Below, piece by piece: positions 21,484 to 31,804 of a stretch of DNA of 64,000 bases. A program made the translations under genes and the position numbers. Where the stretch lies: NCBI GenBank assembly GCA_025531455.1, contig JAMYHL010000002.1, positions 1,364,001-1,428,000 of the forward strand, read 5' to 3'. Below the pieces are notes generated by a model. The model made no database searches. It saw only the letters and a program-made list of their open reading frames with translations, and had not been told where the DNA came from. Position 1 is the first letter of the stretch; each line of letters opens with the position of its first letter. The stretch comes from Apiotrichum sp. Y4204 (lineage: Eukaryota > Basidiomycota > Tremellomycetes > Trichosporonales > Trichosporonaceae).

Positions 21484-22139
21484 ATGATCTCGCCCCTCAA
21501 TCTCATCCACCGCACGATCGTGGCGGGGTGCATCGGCTTTGGCGTGAGTGCAGATTGGTACTGAGTGCGAGCAGGCAACTGTGGGCGTGCGCGGGAGCGG
21601 GGCAGGTCTCATCGTCGAGGAGAGAAACGTTCGTTTGTCAACTTGAAATGGCGGGGGTCTAGTCGGACACTCTACCATTGCGAGTCGTGCATGGCGACAT
21701 CTGGCGGGATTCTTGGCCTGTGGTCGCCCAGGGAGTATTCTTTAACGCCGAGTCTACTGCCCCGGACTGCAAACCGCCAGCCGCAAACTAGCTCTCGCTC
21801 CCGCCGATCCGCACTTGCCAAGCGCTGGGCCGCCAAGACGCGCACACTCGACGCTCCCTCCGTCTGCACGCCCACTCACGCTGACCGCAGGTCTACGGCA
21901 CTATTGTCATCGGACAAAACTTCATGGTCAAGCGCCGCCTCATTGCCGAGGAGCGTGCACAGAAGCTGGTGCGTTTGGATAAGGGAGGGGTGGTTTGTCG
22001 TGTCGCGTTCCGTGTTGCTCGCCGTGCGAGTGACCCGAGTGCTTCTGCACGCTGTACTTGACCCCATTACATCCGGGTTGTTGCTGACTTGCAGGCTGCC
22101 GCTGCCGCGCTTGAGCAGCCGCCGCAACCGCCGCAGTAG
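21484..22139 (+). CDS. 60-residue single-pass protein, COX14-like
   Basis: Three exons (21484-21543, 21891-21968, 22095-22139) encode 60 residues: a short N-terminus with LNLIHRTIV, one membrane helix with glycines (GCIGFGVYGTIVIG), a basic turn (VKRRL), a charged helix and a Gln/Pro tail. Both junctions are in phase 0 with GTGAGT and GTGCGT donors. Size, the His-Arg-Thr at the start of the helix and the YG inside it resemble fungal COX14, a mitochondrial inner-membrane assembly factor of cytochrome c oxidase. Other tiny mitochondrial membrane proteins remain possible. The first intron (347 nt) is almost twice the length of the whole coding sequence. Confidence 0.55.
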
Positions 22140-22970
22140 GCTCTCGATTTCAGATCATATCACGCTGTATAACCATGCATACTCACTACTGTAGATGTTG
22201 GTTAGGGCGAGGTTGCGGAGCGGGTCCGTCTGGCTGACAAAATACTTGGTTGCTTACTCGTGAGCTCTTCAGACCTTGCAGGCCCTCAGGTTGCGGTGTC
22301 TGCATGGTCTGACATGACCTCGGTTTAGTTTTCCGGAGGAGCTGCCACTCTGAAACTGCCTCTCATACCGCTTTTTCCAGCTAGCCTGCACCCAAACACT
22401 TTCAGACCAAGAGGCACGCATATCATCCCGAAGCAGTGCGTTGCGCACGACGCAGCATACTGCGTATATAATATAACAGACATAAGGGCCAGAGGGCGCC
22501 CGGGATCCAAAGAGAGAGCGGAACTATGTAGTGGGAGGGAAGGGGAGGGGTTGTCAGAGAGGGAAGATGGAGAGAGCGTTTGTGTTTGTAGCTTCATATG
22601 AGCTGTGTATTGTGGCTGAACCCATCCTGATGGGCTGGAAAGCCGGAAAGTTGAATATTGCGTCTGTCCGCATGTCGCAAGTCGCCGAGTGTGACCGTAT
22701 CCGCGCCTGCTGCGTCGTCTGCATCGCCCGAGTCGTCCATCTGTTGCCCCATGTTCATCATTTCGTCGTCATCGTCGCATTGGTGTCGTCCGCGTTGCCC
22801 ATCCTTCGGGTTGCGTTGATCGACCAGTTAAGTGTCCGTGTCCGTCTGTCGCTGCGTGCCGCCAGCCGCACGAGCAATGCTACCGTCTACCAGCGGCCAG
22901 CCGCTTCGCGCTGGCACCAAGCGCTAGGCCGAGCGCCCTGAGACCGGGAAATGAACGTCTCTTGTGCGCT
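22140..22970. other. convergent intergenic region
   Basis: 3' ends of two converging genes. Open frames here show no domain or splice-consistent extension, so I call no gene. Confidence 0.4.
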
Positions 22971-24606
22971 TTACTGGTGCTCGCGAGCATCTTCGTACTT
23001 GCTCCCTGCAGACTGAGCCGAGTCAGGACGAGGAGGACCAGGGGGCGGCAGGTTGTCAACGGCCGACGCCGCTGCGGTGCCGTTGTTCAGGTGCACGTAT
23101 GAGACCATGGGGACGGGTTCCGGGGACGGAGCGGTTACACGAATGTCCTGGACCATTTGGGGGGCGGGGGGAGCCTTGTTCTTTCGGCTAAGGAAGCGCT
23201 TGACCTTAGACCCGGCGCTAGTCACCGCGGGTGCCGGAGGTGTGGGGGAAGTGCTGCCCTTACGCTGCGCGTACACGGCAAGCATCTGGTCAGGGCCGTA
23301 CTGCACGGTGCTGTGGCCACCCGAACCAGAGCCAGAAGTGGGTGAAGTCGGCGAAACAGGCGAGATGTCCTCGATAGAGTCTCCGGGGTGTGTAACGACT
23401 GGCAGTTAGCGTATGCAAAAATGTGAGACAAACAAACAAAGACACTCACATTGAACGGCCTCCATGTTGCGCAGCTCGTCGACCGATGAATTGTAGCCTG
23501 ACCCAACACGCAGGCGGTTGTCGCTGGAAATGCGGGGGCGTGCAGTGTCTGCAAAGGATATACGTGACTGGCGAACTTGACCATCGGGCATGACAATGGA
23601 GGAACGGTTAGGGTCCATGTCCCCTGCACCAGGGAACTGGCGAAGACCAACGGCGCCAGCACCAGCCATGTTTTCCATAACAGACGAAGTAGGGCGGTTC
23701 ATAGACGACATGGACGGGCGACCGTAGCCTGTCGAGGGGCGGCCGTAACCCGTCGAAGGGCGGCCGTAGCCCGTGCTGGGACGACCCGATCCGCTGCGCG
23801 AGTATCCCGAGCTCGGGCGACCATAGCTCGACGACATGCGCTCACCAGGAAGGGCGCCCTTCTCCCACTCGAGTTGCGAGTGTTGGCTAAGCGCCTGGGA
23901 CCAACGCCTGAGCTTCTTCTTCTCTTTGACGCGATAAATGTAAAAGGCGATGGCGGCAAGGATACACACGACCACTATAGGGACGACGACCGCAACGGCT
24001 ATGACGCCCTTGTTCGACTTCTTGCCGCCTGTGTCCTCGACGGATTGGAAAGTCGTCTTGCCAGTGTTCTCGGGGGGCTGCGTGTACGTCGATCCGGAAA
24101 CTGTGACGACAGTGGGCGTGTACGTGACATTGAATGTGGGGCCCGTAGTCAACGTCGACTGCCAAGAAGGAATACCCGATTCGACAATGCCAATGTTCAC
24201 CATGGTCCACGTATCATTGCTCTTCCATGACGGGCTGATCTTGCCAGTGTACTCGCCGGATGCGAAAGGAATGTTAGAATACTTGTTGATAAGAGGGTTT
24301 TCGGCCGACGCCTGGTAGACGTAGATGTCAATGTTGGGTGTCGGGATTTGACATTTGGTGTCCCATTTGAAGGTCACCTGCGACGCCGAGTCGAGCGTTG
24401 TCGACGCATTGGGATAAAGGTAAAGGTTATCGCAGCCAGTTTCTGAATGTCAGCTTCGCGGACTTTGAAGAATGATCCTCGGGCTGTGATCACACGAGGC
24501 AGCCGTGTGATCGTGGCCTGGATTCAAGTCCGTACTCACGGCGAGTGACGAGACCACCAGCGGCGGCGAGGCCGATGTGGACCCGAGCCAGGTCCACTGC
24601 GACCAT
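22971..24606 (-). CDS. single-pass cell-surface protein with cytosolic Gly/Ser/Tyr repeats
   Basis: Three exons on the minus strand: the first (24606-24540) holds the start and a signal-like stretch, and a second exon brings in the ectodomain beginning TGCDNLYLYPNAS. The ectodomain of about 170 residues has two visible cysteines, several N-glycosylation sequons (for example NAS, NDT, NVT) and a beta-rich look. One strong membrane helix follows (GVIAVAVVVPIVVVCILAAI), then a basic stop-transfer KEKKKLRR. The cytosolic part contains GRPSTGY repeats, RSSIVMPDG and a Pro-rich C-terminus with a second basic patch (KVKRFLSRKNK). The layout (signal, small ectodomain, helix, disordered tail) is that of fungal wall sensors or surface receptors, but I recognise no named family. 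It faces the pirin gene across a 2.9-kb interval. Confidence 0.7.
23715..23785 (-). repeat. 21-bp tandem repeat encoding GRPSTGY
   Basis: Three full units and a partial fourth of a 21-nt sequence in the cytosolic tail of the surface protein. Each unit encodes Gly-Arg-Pro-Ser-Thr-Gly-Tyr with mostly silent differences, and an imperfect upstream unit (SSYGRPSSGY) suggests that the array grew from it. Confidence 0.75.
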
Positions 24607-27490
24607 TGTTGGATGGTGAGTTGAGACGATAAGTTCAGGGATGAGGGGGTGAAGGTTGCTGAGTGAAGAGTTTGTGGGTAGGTTTGATCAATGCCGTCGT
24701 CGTCGACGGTGGAAGGAAAGAGTGACAGGAATGAAGGAAGGGCGAGGACGCGTGCGCGTGGCCGCGATGAGCGCAAAACGGCGCAAGTTGCTGCTTGTAA
24801 AAGGTGAAGAGGGCAGAGGTTGATATCGAGGTCAAAGTCGAGGTCGAGATCAACGGTGAAGTAGAGGGATGATACGCGGAATGAACAGTGTCAAGGTGAA
24901 GGAGGCGAGAAGGACTGAGTATGGGATGAAGGTAGCGAGTGAAGTGCTAAGGAAAGAGGGACAAAGAAGCAAGATGGCAACGCTGTGCGCGCGTCCAGGG
25001 ATAGATGTGAATGGGGGCCAAAAGGAAAGGCAAAAGAAGACAAGTCGGGTACAAGGATGAGGATAGGAAGAGGAATAGAATAGAATGAGGACGAGAGAGA
25101 GAGGCTTGCGGAGGGGTCTGGACAGAACGAAGCGAGAGAGCAGGTGGGACAGGACGATGGCAGATGGGATAGGATGGGATGGGATGGGATGGGACGCGCG
25201 GGGCACGGAGAGGGGGAGGGGAAGGCGCGGGAAGGAGACACGGAACACGGGGGTCACGCCCAGCAGAAAGGTTTTGGTCGGGGGTTGGGTCACTCTGGCA
25301 AGTCCAAACCTCACCATACCACCGTCTGGAGTGACTCTTGCTGCTTGCTGCTGCACACGCGGGCGCCCCAAAAGGCACCAAGCAACTAGACCCAAAAGTT
25401 CGCGCCCCCCTGCAGGAAAGGTACAGACAGGATCACAGGACCGACGCGGTCGGGCTCTCATCTCCCGGGTTGTTGCGTAAACTCCCTGCCTCCTTCCCTC
25501 CCATCTCCCAGACCATCGTACCAGTTGGGACAAGTGGCGCCATCCCAGTCCTAAAGTGGCGCCACCTACCGACTGCCCGTCTCATCGCTTCTCACATTCG
25601 ACGGGCGCTGCGCACAGTACTGCATTCCACTCCCGCAGCTCCAGCCAGACTCTCATTCTCATTCTCACAGGTTGTGCATATCAAGAGCAACTAGAGTGCA
25701 AGCACGATACATGATGGTGTTGGGACGTTGATGAGAGCTGCTCTCACTTCCATCCCCATACAGGAACGGGACCGGTCACGCATGCCCCACACTCACAGAG
25801 GTCTACGTCGTCGGCTGTAGATTTGCGACTGTCGCTGCTACTCAGCCTCGCTTTCCTCTGCCATTCTGTGTCGTTGGGCTCCCACCCAATCTTACGGCAG
25901 AGTCTGGCAGCTTGAATGTCTGAGGGAGCTTCACGCACGCGGGCAGAGGATGTGCTTAAAAGCTTGAAAGGAAAACGCGAGGGTCTCAGGGGGAATGGGA
26001 CGGATCCTCAGGGGAATAAGGGTATGCGGCGAAAGCCAAAGGTTTTATTTTATTTTTAATTTTTTTTTTTTTCCTCTTAGACCTCCAGCTTCCAGGCCGC
26101 CAGACATTTTTGGTCTCTTCTGAAGTCTGTCTTCTCGCTCATTCAGAGGCCCCCCTTGCCCCCCCCCCTGGACCCTTGGACTCTTTTACGACCCGGGGCT
26201 GCTGCGCACAGATGAAGCTTTCCAGGCTGGGGCCAGATCATGGCCAGAGAGCCAATCAAGCACAGAACGAGCGTCTTCCGATGTTTCCAGTGTTGCGGAA
26301 CAAGAACTCTGGCTTTGGCAGCCTGCCATCCATCGACGTGACGCGACTTGGATGAATCAAAGGAGGCAATATGATGCACACTCGGTCAGTCACTGCTGGC
26401 CTCTGAAGATTGCTCGCGGTTGTCTCAACAATGTTTGTGCGGTGCGCCTCCGCGACTGTGTGTGGTCGTCAGTAACGCGCGCGTTGCAGTGGGGATCACG
26501 CGGCATGTCAGCTTGTCCGCTTCATTACACCGTCCTCTCAACTCTGTACTCTGTCCTCTAGCTCTGTACTAAGTTGGGTATCAACTAGGCTCTCGGTGTG
26601 GTTCTCGCTCTATTATGTCCTGCACTAAAGCCCCTCGTCGCGCAGTCGACGCCATCAGCCGCAATTTACAGTTTGCCCATTCATAACCCCCACGGAACCC
26701 CACGCCATTCAATGTGTTAATGTGTTCTTCCTGGACGACAGATGGCGTCGCGGCCAGGGTTCCAAAATATGAAGCGAGACGCGTACAGCTATACCGCTCC
26801 AATGCGAGGCCACGGAACATCGAATATCGGCTATCGGAACGCGTCTCAAACACGCCGTTCACCAGCAATCGGCCATTCGGTTCTCCCACAGTACTTTCCC
26901 TCGGTATCACATATCGATCGCGTCCTCATTATCTCGGCACACTGCAGCACTCGCTCTCCTCATCGAACATTGGATCGAGAACGTAAACACACAGGCACCG
27001 GGAGCAGCGAATTTACACATGAAATCAACCATCAAGGGGACGCAAGCTGTCAAGTGGAGGCATCTTGTGCAAACTCGCATCCTGATATCCTGTTGGACAT
27101 GGGAAATGGCAGATGGAACAGTCGGGGAAAGATGCCGGTGAAGCTGCAGGGGCAGTGAGGGGAATAGTGACAGTACAGTACATGCAGTACAGAATGCGAG
27201 CCCGTTCTCGTACTGATCGGGCCCCGTTATTACCATTATTACGGCGTATGGGGTCCTAGTCTGGCCTGTCTGGGGCTCACTGTCATTGAGCCCTGCCTGT
27301 GCCCCTTCGCAGGCAGCACCGGACATTGCACGGAGCATTGCATGATGCTCACAGGTCTGCAATAGCAGGGAGGTTAATGACGTCACTGATGGTGCATTCA
27401 GCTGAGAACATTCCGCTAACCCCATCTCTCCATGACCCCGGCTGTGGTCTCACTTCTTTCTGTGTTCTTGTCATTATCACTCACCGCAAC
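24607..27490. other. 2.9-kb divergent intergenic region
   Basis: No gene supported. From 24610 to about 25250 the minus strand is strongly pyrimidine-rich, as in the promoter/leader of the surface-protein gene. A GGGAT tandem lies at 25165-25194. A T-rich tract with 13 consecutive Ts lies at 26060-26072. Open frames of 100-230 codons here are low-complexity or lack splice-consistent extensions. The last 300 bases are the pirin promoter. Confidence 0.4.
25165..25194 (+). repeat. short GGGAT tandem repeat
   Basis: About five units of a TGGGA/GGGAT pentamer, with one interruption, upstream of the surface-protein gene. Such G-rich tandems can form slipped or quadruplex-like structures, but no function can be assigned. 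Confidence 0.7.
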
Positions 27491-28682
27491 ATGACCGGAA
27501 CAATTCACGACCTCAGCACGCCGTGGCGCGGCATCGGGCCCTTTCTCTTCGCCGTCCACCACCTGGACAAGTACCCCGCGGGCAACGGCAAGATGGGGCC
27601 AGACCCGGCGCTGTTGAAGGGCCGCGACATCGGGCAGGACTTTGGCGACGCGACGGGCTCTGGGTGGAACATGTGTGAGGACCGAGGAAGAGATCGTTTA
27701 GGCATGTTGTGCGCAGCACTGAGACACAGACCACGGGACGGAGGGTATCCCCGGCTTTCCTGCGCATCCCCACCGCGGTTTCGAAACCATCAGTTGTGGT
27801 GAGTAGCGATGTCAAGGCAGGGAAACGCAGGTGCAGTGGTTGTTGATGTTCTCCAATACATTTCTGTGACTTTAGAGCTAATCCTCAGTCCGCCAGGGAT
27901 TCATTGACCACGCCGACTCGACTGGCGCAGGTGCACGCTACGGGCGCGGCGATACACAGTGGGTCACCGCTGGCGGGGGCGTCGTGCATTCCGAAATGTT
28001 CCCCCTCGTCTCAGATGACAAGCCAAACCCCATGGAGCTGTACCAAGTGTGGATCAATCTCCCTGCAAAGAGCAAGATGGTTCCGCCCCAGTTTGTCATG
28101 TTCTGGAACGAAGACACGCCCGTCGTAAAGCGCGACAGCGTGTGCGGCACCGCGACCGTGACGGTTGTGGCGGGCAAGTTTGAGGACGTTCAACCGCTCA
28201 CGCCGCCGACGAACTCGTGGGCGGCGGACCCCGCGTCCGACGTCGCGGTGTGGATTATCGATCTCGACCCGGGAGCGGCCATCAAGCTCCCTGCGCCGAA
28301 CCGAGCGGAAACAAAACGCATGCTCTACGTCCACGGCGGGGATGGTGTGCGCGTTACTATCGCGGGCATGCCGGTGGACAACTACCAGGCGTACGAGGCA
28401 GAGCAGGGGACCGGGCCGGAACACCGCCTGATGGTGAAAAATGTCACGCAGAAGCCGGCCTCGATCCTCCTCTTGCAGGGCGTGGACATCGGCGAGCCGG
28501 TTGCCAAACAAGGCCCATTCGTGATGAACACGCAGCAGGAGCTACAGCAGGCGTTTGCGGATTATCAGCGCACGCGCTTCGGCGGCTGGAAGTGGGGGTC
28601 GGAGCAGCCCGTGTACGATAAGGACTCGCCACGCTTTGCCGACTTTGGAGATGGCAAGAAAGTGTTCCCCGAGGAGAGGTAG
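27491..28682 (+). CDS. pirin-family bicupin protein
   Basis: Three exons (27491-27674, 27730-27798, 27889-28682) give 348 residues. The N-terminal cupin has RGIGPFLFAVHHLDKY, then PAHPHRGFETIS, which supplies two metal-binding histidines and is assembled across an intron, then GGGVVHSEM, which supplies the third His and the Glu. All four expected metal ligands are therefore present. The C-terminal cupin runs from about 28150 to 28540 and ends with a short tail containing ADYQRTRFGGW. Pirins are iron-binding proteins of nucleus or cytosol, some with quercetinase activity and others acting as redox-sensitive co-regulators; the sequence does not say which applies here. The start gives MTGTIHDLS with nothing missing from the fold. 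Confidence 0.9.
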
Positions 28683-28955
28683 AGGCCGAGGGTTCCACCC
28701 AAGAATATATTTACCGCGAGAGTAGCTCTGGAGATGGATCTGTGGATTTACAGCGTTGGCATTGTAAACTGAATCTGATGCCCGTGAAGCTTATTGACAT
28801 CTAAGTAGGGAAATGAAAAACCGGAAACATGAACCACACTCGTTCGTACCTCACGACTGATAACGGCGACCCTCGTCAGTAAAATAGACATTATACCGAC
28901 ATGGGTCCGGCCTGGTGAATATATGAGTGAGACGCGAGTCTCAAAAATATCAAAA

Positions 28956-29026
28956 ACATCGTTGGTGAAACGGTATCATGCGTCGTTGCCATCGACGCGG
29001 CAGGGGTTCGACTCCCTTACGATGTA
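28956..29026 (+). tRNA. tRNA-Gly(GCC)
   Basis: A 7-bp acceptor stem (ACATCGT with ACGATGT), D-arm GTGA/TCAT, a 5-bp anticodon stem CGTCG/CGACG around TTGCCAT (anticodon GCC), and a T-arm AGGGG/CCCTT with TTCGACT loop. The discriminator is A and there is no intron. It sits between pirin and transaldolase on the same strand. Confidence 0.85.
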
Positions 29027-29032
29027 ATTGAC

Positions 29033-29037
29033 TTTTT
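29033..29037 (+). terminator. Pol III terminator of tRNA-Gly
   Basis: TTTTT six bases after the end of the mature tRNA, followed by more Ts. Confidence 0.7.
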
Positions 29038-29884
29038 CTTTTGCCTTCCGTGGCTCTGGATTACCTCCGCGCACCTCCCGATGGAACCTGCGATGGCCCT
29101 GCGAGCAGCCCCCCGTGTGTTCAGCATACGCGCATACGCTTGGTCGGAAACACATGCGTGCATGCGGTGAAGATCGGAGGAGGACCGGATATGCTGGAAT
29201 TGGAATGATGACGTGGGTCAGTCAGCAATCGTCATCACCGGTCCTAGACGGTCTCGACACTGGTGCACCGGTCAATCATTCTCAGCAACCGCGTGCAACG
29301 TGCGTGGCATGAATATGGGTGAGTGGTCATTGAAGTGTGCTGATTGCGTAATGGCTCTCCCATCCATCTCCGCGCTCCGTCGGGGGGGCCGGCGCTGACG
29401 TTGGGGAGGGCGAGCCCTGCCCGAAGCTGCCCGTTGCTACGGATGGCCGGACCGGAGGGTGTGGAGCCGAGAGCCGAGGCGGGGGAATGAGCGAGCGGAG
29501 TGAATCAGTCCGCCCCTGCCCAGGGCCTGTTGCGCGCACAGAGTGATACCTCCCCCCCACATTTATCATCAATCTCAGCATAGCGCGTAAGCCTCTGATC
29601 CTCTGAATAGCATAGCGCACATGGCGTATTAGGAGGGGCACTTGGGCGCACTTCTGGGTACTGTGCACATAGCGCGCAGCCATTCCGTCACCGCTCTCTC
29701 CCTTCCACCAAAAGCCGGTCCGTCCCCACACAACGTCCATCCCATTCCATTCCGTTCGTGCTGGTTGCTCTCGCTCTCACTCTCTCTCTCACTTCCTTTA
29801 TAAGGTCATCCCAAAGGTTTCTCACCTCTCTCTTCACATATCCTCATCCCCATCTTCCGCATTACCACCCCCACTTCATCCATA
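29038..29884 (+). other. intergenic region and transaldolase promoter
   Basis: No gene seen. A CT-repeat tract (about 29768-29797) is followed at once by TATAAG at 29799-29804, about 80 bases before the transaldolase ATG, and a CA/CT-rich leader: a clear strong-promoter layout. Confidence 0.5.
29799..29804 (+). promoter_or_regulatory. TATA box of transaldolase gene
   Basis: TATAAG directly after a long CT tract and 81 bases before the start codon. The combination is characteristic of highly expressed glycolytic or pentose-phosphate genes in fungi. Confidence 0.5.
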
Positions 29885-31423
29885 ATGTCCACCTCTCTCG
29901 ACGCTCTCAAGGCGTAAGTCACAACGTGGTGGTTGTCTGGATGATGACGCTGACACTTGATTTTCTTTTCTCGCTGCCCGTCTTTCCTCCTCTTCATCAT
30001 TCTGACGCGTCGCCATTCCCGTAATACACTGGAATCCCCTCTTCCGCCTACCTCATCGGGACATCCATACCTCTGGATACGGGCCGTGCATTTCATTTCT
30101 TGCTTCCTCGCTGCAGCACCGGCACCGTTGTCGTCTCCGACTCTGGTGACTTCGAGTCCATTGGCGCCTACAAGCCCCAGGACGCGACCACCAACCCCTC
30201 GCTCATGTACGTCTTGCTGACTCGTGCCGAGTTTTATCTCGAGCTCTGGCCGTGCCTTTCTATGTTCACAGCTGACGAGCAGCCTCGCGGCCGCCAAGCT
30301 TCCCGCGTACGCCAAGCTCATTGACGCCGCTGTCGAGTACGGCAAGCAGCAGGGCGGGTGAGTACTGTTTTGAGAGTGGTTAGAGAGAGTTTTAGGAGAG
30401 CTACGGTTTGCGGTGGTCTGAGGTAAGGGTGAAAGGCTTCTTATTGGAAACCAATCACTGGCTTTCACCACTCGACCCAAGCTCAGCACAGTAGGCTCGT
30501 ACACTGTGCAGGTATCGCACAATGAGTCAATGACCCTCGCCCAGTAGTCTTGATCTGCCATATTTTGGTCCAGAGCAAAGCTGACATGCAGCGACGTCGA
30601 TGCCCAGACCGCCGCCGCTACCGACCGTCTCCTGGTCGAGTTCGGTTCGGCCATCCTCAAGATCATCCCCGGCCGTGTCTCGACCGAGGTTGACGCCGTT
30701 CACTCGTTCGACACTGAGGCCACCATCAAGAAGGCCCGCGAGCTGATCGCTCTCTACAACTCGCTCGGCGTTGACAAGGAGCGTGTCCTCATCAAGATCG
30801 CCTCCACCTGGGAGGGTATCCAGGCTGCCAAGCAGCTCGAGCAGGAGGGCATCCAGTGAGTGGCGAGAGAAGTCGCAAACCATTTGTTCCATTACTAATT
30901 CTCTAGCTGCAACCTCACTCTCCTCTTCGGCTTCGGCCAGGCCGTCGCATGTGCTGAGGCTGGTGTCACCCTGATCTCGCCCTTCGTCGGCCGTATCCTC
31001 GACTGGTACAAGAAGACTACCGGCAAGGAGTACACCGCCGAGACCGACCCCGGTGTCGCCTCGGTCCGCAAGATCTACAACTACTACAAGCAGCACGGCT
31101 ACAAGACCATTGTCATGGGTGCTTCGTTCCGCAACATTGGCGAGATCAAGGCGCTTGCCGGCTGTGACTTCCTCACCATCGCCCCCAAGCTCCTCGAGGA
31201 GCTCCGCTCGTCCAACGACCCCGTCGAGCAGGTCCTCTCGCCCCAGAACTCGAAGAGTGCCGAGCCCCTCTCCAAGGTTTCGTACATCAACGACGAGGCC
31301 AAGTTCCGCTGGGCCCTCTTCGAGGACCAGATGGCCTTTGACAAGCTCCACGAGGGTATCCGCGGCTTCGCCAAGGACGGTGCCACCCTTAAGGAGCTTC
31401 TCCGTGCCAAGATCCAGGCTTAA
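29885..31423 (+). CDS. TAL1: transaldolase
   Basis: Non-oxidative pentose phosphate pathway enzyme that moves a dihydroxyacetone unit from sedoheptulose 7-phosphate to glyceraldehyde 3-phosphate. Five exons (29885-29913, 30117-30206, 30283-30357, 30592-30855, 30907-31423) give 324 residues, the normal length. DATTNPSLI near the N-terminus, the Schiff-base lysine in [11 protein letters not shown] (K133 by my count), [11 protein letters not shown] and [12 protein letters not shown] identify the class I transaldolase barrel. Introns 1 and 3 are long (203 and 234 nt) while introns 2 and 4 are 76 and 51 nt. Codon bias is as strong as in ARB1, consistent with high expression and the TATA/CT promoter upstream. 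Confidence 0.96.
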
Positions 31424-31804
31424 GCGACGTACCCAGCGGTGTAGTCGTGAGCGCACCAGTATGAGTGTTGGTGCGCCCCGCACGGGCGGATGAACGTGCA
31501 CGCACGAGACGAGCAGGTCAGCAGTAGCACTAGTCTTCATGTTGGGTTTCCTTCAGTCGACGCCCAAACTAAAAATAGTCAACTCTATGTATGATGCCAG
31601 GCGTTGTTAAAGACATGCAAATGATACATGCTGTCACATACCGCCGTTACCGGAAAGTCTATATCTATATGACAAAGAAGAGCAAGGTGAAAGGGAATGA
31701 TAAGTCTAGACAGCGGGAGCGCTGCCAACGGCCGATATCTACGGGCGTCTACGTCTAGGGGAAACCAACCCCGGGGTAACTAACATCTGTTCGCCGAGAC
31801 CATG
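31424..31804. other. convergent 3' region
   Basis: 3' flanks of transaldolase and the GH47 gene. Nothing else seen. Confidence 0.4.

Noticed and set aside
24850..25533. 227-codon minus-strand open frame
   Set aside because: Low-complexity Ser/Pro/Leu/Phe composition from a CT-rich leader; no domain.
30527..31540. 337-codon open frame antisense to transaldolase
   Set aside because: Same codon-bias effect as for ARB1; transaldolase on the plus strand is certain.
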